This document shows positions 33,911-42,700 of a stretch of 64,000 nt of DNA, one piece after another. This DNA is from Gemmatimonadota bacterium (GTDB lineage: Bacteria; Gemmatimonadota; Gemmatimonadetes; Longimicrobiales; Gaopeijiaceae): NCBI GenBank assembly GCA_022823365.1, contig JAJDXG010000056.1:310001-374000 (forward strand). Direction: 5' to 3'. The notes beneath the pieces are model-generated. The model did no database searches and was not told where the DNA came from. It worked only from the letters and a program-made list of their open reading frames with translations. Position 1 is the stretch's first letter; each line of letters starts with the position of its first letter. The position numbers and the translations under genes were made by a program.

Positions 33911-36775
33911 ATGAAGTCGCTGTCTCACAATCACTTACTCGTTCTTCTGGCCGTCGGCGCCGCGTGGGCTGTAGAGGCCTCCGCGCAACAGAAGCCCACG
34001 CTCACCCCCGACGACTACGGCCAGTGGGAGACCCTGGGGCAGGCGACGCTCTCGCCCGACGGCCTCTGGCTCGCGGTCGGCATCAGCCGGGTCAACGACG
34101 AAGCCGAGTTGCGCATCCACGGCACCGATTCCGACTCGGTGGTGGTGGTGCCCTTCGGCCGGAGCCCGCAGTTCAGCGATGACGGGGCCTGGCTCGCCTA
34201 CGTGATCGGCATCTCGCCCGACGAGCGGGAGGCGCTGCAGGAGCGTCGCGAGCCCGTGCGCAACGACATGGGGCTGCTGAACCTGCGCACGGGCGAGCAG
34301 GAGACAATTGAAGACATCTCGTCCTTCTCGTTCTCGGGAGATGGGCGCCATCTCGCGCTGCGGCGCTACGAGCCCGAAGAGCAGGAGAGCGCCGGAGCGG
34401 ACGCCATCGTGCGGACTCTCGCTTCGGACGCCTCGATCAGCTTCGGCAACGTCGCGGCGCTCGCGTGGCAGGACGAGGGACATCTGCTGGCGATGACGGT
34501 CGATACCGAAGACCGCGTGGGCAACGGGGTCCGCCTCTACGATCCCGAGTCGGGCCGCATCAGCTCGCTGGACACGGACGACGCCGAGTACCGCGAGCTC
34601 TCCTGGCGCGAAGAGGCGGCGGATCTGGCCGTGCTCAAGACCTACACCGACGACGAGCACGACGACACGGCGCATGTCGCGCTGGCGTGGCGGAACCTCG
34701 ACGATGGTGACGGCGAGGCGCTGGTCCTGGATCCGCGTGAGTCCCCGGCGCTGCTTCCCGGACAGCGCGTCGTCGAGCACCGCTCGCCGTCCTGGTCCGA
34801 TTACGGATCCATCCTCTTCCTCGGTTATCAGGAGCGGATTCCGGTGCCGGAAGATGAGGAGGCCGGCGCGGACGAGGGCGATGACACCGAGAGCGACGAG
34901 GAGCAGGGCGATACCGGGGAAGACGATGCCGAGGGCGAGGAGGATGAGGAAGGCGAAGGAGACGAGGGGGAGGCAGGCGACGACGAGGAAGAAGAGCGGG
35001 CGGGCGTCGAGATCTGGCACACCCTGGATGTCGATCCGGTGCCTCAGCAGAGGGTGCGCGAGCGCCAATTGCGGCAGCGCAACCAGATCGCCGCGTGGCA
35101 CCTGGATGACGGGCGCGTCCTGATGCTCGGCGGCGACCGCGCCGACCAGACCACGCTGCTTGAGGGAGGTGGCCACGTCCTCAACCGCGACGAGACCCCC
35201 TACGACGTGGACGCGATGTTCAGCCAGCAGTTCTACGACCTCTACGCGGTGGATACGGGCACGGGCGCCGAGTCGCTGGTCCGGGAGCGGATCACCCTGG
35301 GGGCTCAGGGAAGTCCGGAGGGCCGCTACGCGGTGTGGTTCGAGGGCGAGGACTGGTGGAGCCACGACCTCTCCAGCGGAGAGACGCGCAACATCACCGG
35401 GGCGCTGGGCGGGACGTTCGTCAATCTCGATCTGACCCCGACCCGGGAGCAGATGCCCGCGTTCGGGCTGGCCGGCTGGACGGAGGGCGACGAGTCCGTG
35501 CTGATCAACGACCGCTGGGACGTCTGGGAAGTGCAGGCGGACGGTTCGAGCGGCCGCCGCCTGACCCGGGGCGCGGAAGATGAAGTGCGCTACCGCGCCA
35601 TGCAGCCGGACCGGGAAGCCGAGGCTTTCGATGCCGGCGAGCCCATCTACTACTCCACCTACGGGCAGTGGACCAAGGAGGCGGGATTCTCACGGGCCCG
35701 CCCCGGCCAGGACCCCGAATCCCTGATTTGGGACAATGCCTCCTACGGCTCCTTCGGCGGCGCTCTGCGAAAGGCCCGGGACGCCGACGTCTTCGTGTTC
35801 CGGCGCGAGCGCTTCGACGATTCCCCGGACTACTTCGCGACCGGGCCGGATCTGGACGACGCCGGCCAGGTCACGCGCACCAACCCCTTCCAGGACGACT
35901 ATGCCTGGGGACGCACCGAGCTCGTCGAGTACGAGAACGAGTGGGGACGGCGCCTGCAGGGAGCGCTGACCTATCCCGCCGACTACGAGCCGGGACGGCA
36001 GTACCCGATGATCGTCTATCACTACGAGCTGCTGTCGCAGGGCTTGCACCAGTACCAGGTGCCGGATCCGACCCGCTACTACAACCAGCAGATCTGGACC
36101 CACGAGGGGTACTTCGTCTTCCGCCCGGACATCGTCTACCGCGACCGCCGGCCGGGACAGTCCAACGTGGAGACGCTGCGCCCCGCGGTGGCTGCCGTGC
36201 TGGAGACGGGGCTGATTGACCCGGAGCGGATCGGGCTGATCGGGCACTCCTGGGGCGGCTACCAGACCACCTTCTTCGTCACCCAGGACAACCTCTTCGC
36301 GAGCGCCGTGGCGGGCGCCCCCCTCACCAACCTCATGAGCATGTACCTGTCGTTCTACTGGAACAGCGGGGGCACCGACGCGCGCATCTTCGAGATCAGC
36401 CAGGGACGCATGCAGGTGCCCTGGTGGGAGGACTGGGACTCCTACTTCAACAACTCTCCGGTTCATCACATCGAGAACCTCGATACGCCGCTGCTGATGA
36501 TGTTCGGCACCGACGACGGCGCCGTCGAGTTCAACCAGGGGGTTGAGTTCTACAACGCCGCGCGCCGGGCCGGGAAGCACATGGTGATGCTGGTCTACGA
36601 GGGCGAGAACCACGGGCTGGCCGAGGAGCCCAACCAGTTGGACTACCAGAGCCGCATCCTGGAGTGGTTCGGGCACTACCTGAAGGGAGATCCGGCACCC
36701 GACTGGATCACCAAGGGGGTTCCCTACCTCCTGCAGAAGGACGGGCCGAGGGCGAGAAGGAGGGTGGTGAGCTAG
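33911..36775 (+). CDS. secreted S9 family peptidase with ~49-aa Asp/Glu-rich insert
   Basis: Signal peptide; RIGLIGHSWGGYQTTFFV, LLMMFGTDDGAVEFNQGVEFYN, VYEGENHGLAEEPNQ. Confidence 0.9.
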   Translation: MKSLSHNHLLVLLAVGAAWAVEASAQQKPTLTPDDYGQWETLGQATLSPDGLWLAVGISRVNDEAELRIHGTDSDSVVVVPFGRSPQFSDDGAWLAYVIGISPDEREALQERREPVRNDMGLLNLRTGEQETIEDISSFSFSGDGRHLALRRYEPEEQESAGADAIVRTLASDASISFGNVAALAWQDEGHLLAMTVDTEDRVGNGVRLYDPESGRISSLDTDDAEYRELSWREEAADLAVLKTYTDDEHDDTAHVALAWRNLDDGDGEALVLDPRESPALLPGQRVVEHRSPSWSDYGSILFLGYQERIPVPEDEEAGADEGDDTESDEEQGDTGEDDAEGEEDEEGEGDEGEAGDDEEEERAGVEIWHTLDVDPVPQQRVRERQLRQRNQIAAWHLDDGRVLMLGGDRADQTTLLEGGGHVLNRDETPYDVDAMFSQQFYDLYAVDTGTGAESLVRERITLGAQGSPEGRYAVWFEGEDWWSHDLSSGETRNITGALGGTFVNLDLTPTREQMPAFGLAGWTEGDESVLINDRWDVWEVQADGSSGRRLTRGAEDEVRYRAMQPDREAEAFDAGEPIYYSTYGQWTKEAGFSRARPGQDPESLIWDNASYGSFGGALRKARDADVFVFRRERFDDSPDYFATGPDLDDAGQVTRTNPFQDDYAWGRTELVEYENEWGRRLQGALTYPADYEPGRQYPMIVYHYELLSQGLHQYQVPDPTRYYNQQIWTHEGYFVFRPDIVYRDRRPGQSNVETLRPAVAAVLETGLIDPERIGLIGHSWGGYQTTFFVTQDNLFASAVAGAPLTNLMSMYLSFYWNSGGTDARIFEISQGRMQVPWWEDWDSYFNNSPVHHIENLDTPLLMMFGTDDGAVEFNQGVEFYNAARRAGKHMVMLVYEGENHGLAEEPNQLDYQSRILEWFGHYLKGDPAPDWITKGVPYLLQKDGPRARRRVVS

Positions 36776-36782
36776 CGGCGGG

Positions 36783-37355
36783 ATGGCGGCCGGAGGCGAT
36801 GCGGCCATGCAGGCGGCGGTCGCGCTCGTGGTGCGCCGGGAGCCGGAGCCGTCCTTCCTGCTGGTGCGGCGGGCGCATTCGCCACGCGATCCCTGGTCGG
36901 GGCAGATGGCGCTTCCCGGGGGGCGCCGGGATCCGGAGGACACCGATCTGCGCGAGACGGCGGTGCGGGAGACGCGGGAGGAGGTCGGGATCGAGCTGGG
37001 CCAATCGGGCACGCTCCTGGGCCGGCTCCCCGACCTGAAGCCGACGTCGCGCGCGATTCCCCGGCTGACGATCGCGCCCTTCGTCTTTCTCCTGTCCGAG
37101 GGCTCCGACGCGCGCGTGGCCAGCACCGAGATCGCGGCCGTATATTGGGTGCCCGTCGCCGACCTCACCGCCCCCGGAGCGCGCTCGGCGGTGGCGGTGG
37201 AGACGCCTGCGGGGAAGCGGGAATTCCCCTGCTACCGCGTTGAGGGCCATCCGGTGTGGGGACTCACGTACCGCATCCTGCAGCGCTTCCTGAAGAGTCG
37301 TCTGGCACAGCTCTCGCCAGACGCGGGCGACACCGACCGAGGGGTGGTAGAATGA
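36783..37355 (+). CDS. NUDIX hydrolase, CoA pyrophosphatase-like
   Basis: GGRRDPEDTDLRETAVRETREEVGIEL Nudix box; WSGQMALPGG. Confidence 0.92.
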   Translation: MAAGGDAAMQAAVALVVRREPEPSFLLVRRAHSPRDPWSGQMALPGGRRDPEDTDLRETAVRETREEVGIELGQSGTLLGRLPDLKPTSRAIPRLTIAPFVFLLSEGSDARVASTEIAAVYWVPVADLTAPGARSAVAVETPAGKREFPCYRVEGHPVWGLTYRILQRFLKSRLAQLSPDAGDTDRGVVE

Positions 37356-37401
37356 CTGCTGAAGGAGCGTTCCCCTCAGCGCATCCGGACTGGAGTGCCA
37401 A

Positions 37402-37902
37402 GTGAAGACGGAAGAGCAGACCCGTTACCGCGAGCGCACACCCTGGGCGTTCTGGGTGGATCTCATCTATGGCGGGTCCATCATTGCGGGCGCGTATTCC
37501 GTGTTCGTCACTTCGGGCGGCGGCATGCTCTTCCGGCTGGCCGCGGGCGCGGCCATGCTCGCCGGGGGGTGGGGTCTGCGCATGGTGCTGGGCGGGCTGA
37601 CGGTGCTGGTGCAGGAGACCCGCATCGTGATGCACCTGGGCACGGTGCGGCTCGTGCGCAGGATGGTGCCCCTGGACGGCATCGTCTCGCTGGAGAGCGT
37701 GCGCTACCGGCCGATGCTGGAGTTCGGCGGCTGGGGGGTGCGCGGCGCGGGCAAGAAGAAGGCCTGGACCGCCCGCGGCGATCGCGCCGTTGTGCTCGGG
37801 CTCGACGAGGGCCGCACGCTCTACGTCGGGAGCGACCATCCCCAACGTCTCGAGGCGGCCATCCGGAGCGCCGTCGCGGGACGCCGCAAGAGGGGTGACT
37901 AG
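37402..37902 (+). CDS. membrane protein, PH-like domain hypothetical
   Basis: Two TM helices then VLVQETRIVMHLGTVRLVRRMVPLDGIVSLESV. Confidence 0.55.
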   Translation: MKTEEQTRYRERTPWAFWVDLIYGGSIIAGAYSVFVTSGGGMLFRLAAGAAMLAGGWGLRMVLGGLTVLVQETRIVMHLGTVRLVRRMVPLDGIVSLESVRYRPMLEFGGWGVRGAGKKKAWTARGDRAVVLGLDEGRTLYVGSDHPQRLEAAIRSAVAGRRKRGD

Positions 37903-39509
37903 GCCTCGGTCGCCCAATCCGGCATCACCCCCCGGTCGAAGTCGAAGACCGCCTCTCCCAGCAGCATCACCACGGTGGTGACCACGATCACCCCGATCAG
38001 GTTCAGCAGGATGCCCGCGCGTGCCATTTCCCCGACCGAGATCCGGTCGCTTCCGAAGACGATGGCGTTGGCCGGCGTCGCGACCGGCATCATGAACGCG
38101 CACGACGCGGATAGCGTCGCGGGCAGCATCAGCGTGAGCGGATTGATCTCCGTCACCACCGCCACAGAGGCCAGGATGGGGAGAATCATCTCCGTGGTGG
38201 CCAGGTTGCTGGTCAGCTCGGTGAGGAAGGTGAGCGTGAGGCACACCAGCACGATGACGACGACCGGCGGCAGCCCGCCGAGTCCCTGGAACTGGTTCCC
38301 GATGATGTTCGCGAGCCCGGTGTCGGTGAAGCCGGCCGCCAGCGCGAAGCCTCCTCCGAAGAGGAGCACGATGTTCCACGGCAGACGCGGGATCACCTCC
38401 GCGCCCATTACGCGGTTGGCGGTCGCGAAACGGGCTGCCCGGCGAAGCGGCTTCGGCCACTCGCGGAGCGGGCCGGCCGCCGCCTCGCTCGTTCCGCCCG
38501 GCGGCTGGTTGCGGGTCGGGATGAAGAAGAGAACCGCCGCCATGGTGATCGCCACGGTGCCGTCGTCGATCATCCCCGGGAAGGGCAGGAGGTTGGACCA
38601 GCCCGGAATCGTGCCGAATCCGAGCTCCAGGTCCCGCCGGAAGATCCACAGCACTGCGGTGATCCCGAAGACGACCAGCACGGAACGTTCCTCGAAGGAA
38701 ATCGGACCGAGCCCGGCGCGCTCGCGCTCGAGGACATCGCGGTCGATCTGCACTTCCGGCGACGGACGATAGAGGACCTGGGTAAGGAGAAACCAGCACA
38801 CCGCGACCATCGTGATCCCGACGGGCGTGGCCAGCACCATCCAGGTGCCGAACTCGATCGGGGGCGCTTCGGGGAAGATGATCTGGAAGATGCGCTGGAA
38901 GGACAGGTTGGGTGTGGTTCCGACCAGCGTCGTCACGCCGCCCATCGAACAGGCGTAGGCGATGCCGAGCATGAGGGCGACCGTGAAGGTGCGCGAGTGT
39001 TCGACGCCGGCGGTTTCCTCGACCTGGAGCACCATCGCGAGCCCGATGGGCACCATCATCACGGCGGTGGCGGTGTTTGCGATCCACATGGAGAGGAAGG
39101 CGGCCGCCACCATGTAGCCCAGGATGATGCGCGCGGGTCCGCCGCCCACGGCGTGGATGATGCCCAGGGCTATGCGCTTGTGCAGGTTCCACCTCTGCAT
39201 GGAGAGCGCGATCATGAAGCCTCCCAGGAAGAGGACGATCGTGCCGTTGAAATAGACCGGCGCGACGTCGTTCCCGGACATGATGCCGAGCAGGGGGAAG
39301 AGCACCAGCGGAAGAATGGCGGTCGCGAAGAGCGGAAGCGCGTTGCTGACCCACCAGATCGCCATCAGGCTCACTACGGCGGCGAGGCCGCTCGCGGGTG
39401 CGTTGGCCGCATCCACCGGAAAGGCCAGCAGCAGGAGGAAGCAGCCCAGGCCGAGCCAGAAGCCGATCGCCTGCGTCCGGCGGCTGGTCGGTGGTCGATG
39501 ATCGGCCAT
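37899..39509 (-). CDS. SLC13/DASS family sodium-carboxylate type transporter, copy A
   Basis: MADHRPPTSRRTQAIGFWLGLGCFLLLLAFPVDAA; NTATAVMMVPIGLAMVL; TSNLATTEMILPILAS. Confidence 0.92.
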   Translation of the reverse strand: MADHRPPTSRRTQAIGFWLGLGCFLLLLAFPVDAANAPASGLAAVVSLMAIWWVSNALPLFATAILPLVLFPLLGIMSGNDVAPVYFNGTIVLFLGGFMIALSMQRWNLHKRIALGIIHAVGGGPARIILGYMVAAAFLSMWIANTATAVMMVPIGLAMVLQVEETAGVEHSRTFTVALMLGIAYACSMGGVTTLVGTTPNLSFQRIFQIIFPEAPPIEFGTWMVLATPVGITMVAVCWFLLTQVLYRPSPEVQIDRDVLERERAGLGPISFEERSVLVVFGITAVLWIFRRDLELGFGTIPGWSNLLPFPGMIDDGTVAITMAAVLFFIPTRNQPPGGTSEAAAGPLREWPKPLRRAARFATANRVMGAEVIPRLPWNIVLLFGGGFALAAGFTDTGLANIIGNQFQGLGGLPPVVVIVLVCLTLTFLTELTSNLATTEMILPILASVAVVTEINPLTLMLPATLSASCAFMMPVATPANAIVFGSDRISVGEMARAGILLNLIGVIVVTTVVMLLGEAVFDFDRGVMPDWATEA

Positions 39510-39574
39510 GATGTCGTCCCCCGGGCAGCCGGGTTCCCGCCGTGTCGAATTGGACGGCGAACGCCGCGTCGCTG

Positions 39575-41206
39575 TTAGCCGCCGACCTCCCCCGCGGCCG
39601 GTTGCGTCGCCCACTCCGGCATCACCCCCGACTCTATGCCGAACACCGTCTCTCCCAGCGTCAGCACCAGGGTGGCGATCACGAGCGCCCCGATCAGGTT
39701 CAGGAAGATGCCCGCGCGCGCCATCTCCCCGACCGAGATGCGGTCGCTGCCGAAGACGATGGCGTTTGGCGGCGTCGCCACCGGCATCATGAAGGCGCAC
39801 GACGCGGACAGCGTCGCGGGGACCATCAGGATGAGCGGGTTCATTTCGGTCAGCACGGCCACTGAAGCCAGGATGGGGAGAATCATCTCCGTGGTGGCCA
39901 GGTTGCTGGTAAGCTCCGTGAGGAAGGTCAGGGTGAGGCACACCAGGAGGATGACCGCGAAGTCCGGCAGCCCGCCGAGTCCCTGGAACTGATTCCCGAT
40001 GATGTTCGCCAGCCCCGTCGCCTGGAAGCCGGCCGCCAGGGCGAATCCGCCTCCGAAGAGCAGCACGATGTTCCAGGGTAGACGCGGAATCACCTCCGCA
40101 CCCATTACGCGGTTCGCAGTGCCGAAACGCGCGGCCCAGCCGAGCGGCCTCAGCCACTTCGGGATCGCGCTCCCGGTCCCGACGCCCGCGGTTGGCGGCG
40201 TCCTGTTTCGGGTGGGGATGAAGAAGAGCACCGACGCCATGGCGATGGCCACGGTGCCGTCGTCGATCATGCCGGCGTAGGGAAGCAGGTTCGACCATCC
40301 GGGGACGGTCGCGAAACCGAGCTCCAGATCCCGCCTGAAGACCCACAGCAGCGCGGTCATCGCGAAGACGATCGCCACGGAGCGCTCCTCGAAGGAGATC
40401 CGGCCCAGGCCGGCGCGTTCGCGCTCGAGGACATCCCTCTCGATCCGGACTTCCGGCGATGGACGATAGAGGATCTGGGTGAGCAGCACCCAGGCCACGG
40501 CGATCATCGTGACGCCGATCGGAAGGCCCATCACGATCCAGGTGCCGAAGTCGATCGGGGGCGCCTCGGGGAAGATGATCTGGAAGATGCGCTGGAAGGA
40601 CAGGTTGGGAGGCGTTCCCACCAGCGTCGTCAGCCCGCCCATCGAACATCCGTAGGCGATGCCCAGCATGAGGGCGGTGGTGAACGTGCGCGAGTGCGTC
40701 GCGCCGGCGGTTTCCTCGACCTGAAGCACCATCGCGAGCCCGATCGGCACCATCATCACGGCGGTGGCGGTGTTGGAGATCCACATGGAGAGAAAGGCGG
40801 CCGCCACCATGAAGCCCAGGATGATGCGCGGGGGTCCGCCTCCCACGGCATGGATGATGCCCAGGGCGATGCGCTTGTGGAGATTCCACCTCTCCATGGT
40901 CAGCGCGATCATGAACCCTCCCAGGAAGAGGACGATCGTGCTGTTGAAGTAGACCGGCGCCACGTCGTTCCCGGACATGATTCCCAGAAGCGGAAAGAGC
41001 ACCAGCGGGAGGATGGCGGTCGCGAAGAGCGGCAGCGCGTTGCTCACCCACCAGATCGCCATCAGGCTCGCGACGGCGGCGAGGCGGCTTGCCGGCAGGT
41101 TGGCCGGATCGATCGGAGAGGCCAGCAGCAGCAGGAAGCAGCCCAGGCCGAGCCAGAAGCCGATCGCGCGCGCTCTGCCGCTGGCCGGTGGGCGGTGATC
41201 AGCCAT
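39575..41206 (-). CDS. SLC13/DASS family sodium-carboxylate type transporter, copy B
   Basis: Near-identical architecture to copy A; VGTPPNLSFQRIF; MPVATPPNAIVFGSDRI. Confidence 0.92.
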   Translation of the reverse strand: MADHRPPASGRARAIGFWLGLGCFLLLLASPIDPANLPASRLAAVASLMAIWWVSNALPLFATAILPLVLFPLLGIMSGNDVAPVYFNSTIVLFLGGFMIALTMERWNLHKRIALGIIHAVGGGPPRIILGFMVAAAFLSMWISNTATAVMMVPIGLAMVLQVEETAGATHSRTFTTALMLGIAYGCSMGGLTTLVGTPPNLSFQRIFQIIFPEAPPIDFGTWIVMGLPIGVTMIAVAWVLLTQILYRPSPEVRIERDVLERERAGLGRISFEERSVAIVFAMTALLWVFRRDLELGFATVPGWSNLLPYAGMIDDGTVAIAMASVLFFIPTRNRTPPTAGVGTGSAIPKWLRPLGWAARFGTANRVMGAEVIPRLPWNIVLLFGGGFALAAGFQATGLANIIGNQFQGLGGLPDFAVILLVCLTLTFLTELTSNLATTEMILPILASVAVLTEMNPLILMVPATLSASCAFMMPVATPPNAIVFGSDRISVGEMARAGIFLNLIGALVIATLVLTLGETVFGIESGVMPEWATQPAAGEVGG

Positions 41207-41227
41207 GGGTGTGACTCCCTGGGGAGC

Positions 41228-42484
41228 CTAGCTGCCCGGCTCCAGCCGCGCGACCATGCCGGGCCTGTCGAACACCAGGTAGATGAGGCCGTCCGGGCCC
41301 TGGCGCACGTCTCGAATGCGGCCTCTGCGGCGGACCAGGGTTTCTTCGCTCACCACCCTCTGTCCGTCCAGGGCAAGGCGCGCCAGTTGCTGGCCGGCCA
41401 GCCCGCCCACGAACATGGACCCGCGCCACTCCGGGAAGCGGTCGCCGGTGTAGATCATCAGCCCCGAAGTGGCGATGGAGGGCACCCAGTAGTGCACGGG
41501 CGGCTCCATTCCGGCCCGGTGGCTGCCCACGTGGATCCTCGACCCGCTCCCGTAGTTGACCCCGTATCCGACCACGGGCCAGCCGTAGTTGCGGCCCGGG
41601 AGGATCAGGTTGACCTCGTCGCCCCCCTGCGGCCCGTGTTCGTTCAGCCACAGGTCCCCGGTCTCCGGGTGGAAGGCCATCCCCTGGGCGTTCCGGTGCC
41701 CGTAGCTGTAGATGTCCTGGAGCACTCCCTCCTGTCCGACGAACGGGTTGTCGGCCGGGATGCGGCCGTCGTCGTGCAACCGCACGACCACGCCGTGGTG
41801 GGTGGAGAGGTCCTGCGCCGGATGGGCCGACAGCTCCGCCAGTCCACCCCGCGGGGAGACCTGACGGTCGCCCGCCGTGATGTAAAGGTAGTTGTCGCCG
41901 TCGAAGGCCAGGCGCGAACCGAAGTGGTCGCGGCCCCGGGACCGGGCGACCCAGATCTGCTCGACCCCGGTGAGCGCGTCGTTCTCGAAGCGGCCCCGGA
42001 CGACCACGGTACTGCTGCCGCCGTCCTCGTGGTTTGCCGCAAAGCTAAGGTAGAGCAGCCGGTTGCCGGCGAAGTCCGGGTGCAGCGCCACGTCCAGCAG
42101 GCCACCCTGTCCGCGCGCCCGCACTTCCGGCACGCCCGCGACAGGGTCCCGAAGGAGCGAACCGTCGCGAACGACGCGCAGCCGCCCCGGCTTCTCGGTG
42201 ACCAGCATGTCGCCGCCGGGGAGCCAGGCCAGCGCCCACGGGTTGTCGAGGTCGTCGACCACCGTTACCACCTGGTGAGCGACCTGCTCCTGGCCTCCCG
42301 CCACGGGTCCGGGTCCAGGGCCGGGCGTCTGCCCGTCCGGTGTGGAGGCCGCGGAGGGGCTGCAGGCCGCAAGCAGAAGGACCGCCCATTTCGAACCGGA
42401 ACCGAACCATCGAGGCGTGGGGACGGTATTCCTCGACCTCGTGTCGCATTCGCTCGCCAACGCCGGTAGTAAGCAGAGTTTCAT
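41228..42484 (-). CDS. PQQ-dependent sugar dehydrogenase-like (GSDH family) secreted protein (start uncertain)
   Basis: LDNPWALAWLPGGDMLVTEKPGRLRVV, RDHFGSRLAFDGDNYLYITAGDR, GHRNAQGMAFHPETGDLWLNEHGPQGGDEVNLI. Confidence 0.93.
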   Translation of the reverse strand: MKLCLLPALASECDTRSRNTVPTPRWFGSGSKWAVLLLAACSPSAASTPDGQTPGPGPGPVAGGQEQVAHQVVTVVDDLDNPWALAWLPGGDMLVTEKPGRLRVVRDGSLLRDPVAGVPEVRARGQGGLLDVALHPDFAGNRLLYLSFAANHEDGGSSTVVVRGRFENDALTGVEQIWVARSRGRDHFGSRLAFDGDNYLYITAGDRQVSPRGGLAELSAHPAQDLSTHHGVVVRLHDDGRIPADNPFVGQEGVLQDIYSYGHRNAQGMAFHPETGDLWLNEHGPQGGDEVNLILPGRNYGWPVVGYGVNYGSGSRIHVGSHRAGMEPPVHYWVPSIATSGLMIYTGDRFPEWRGSMFVGGLAGQQLARLALDGQRVVSEETLVRRRGRIRDVRQGPDGLIYLVFDRPGMVARLEPGS

Positions 42485-42700
42485 CGCCTGCAGCCGTGTT
42501 CAGGTAGACTGGCACCCAGAGCGTACTATATACCGCGCCAAGCCCTTCTTCCGCCACATGCGCGCCCGACCACGGAGCGCCGTTCGGCGACGCGAGCGAA
42601 GGGACGTGCCGCTCCGCCACGCGCGGGAGGGAACAGCCTGGCGGGGCTCAAGGTAGGGCGGGCTGACCAACCGCCATGACCACACGCTCCGGGAGCCGCC

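Noticed and set aside
37899-41051. 1050-aa ORF suggesting a fused transporter
   Set aside because: N-terminal half is out-of-frame reading of copy B; the real copy A starts at 39509
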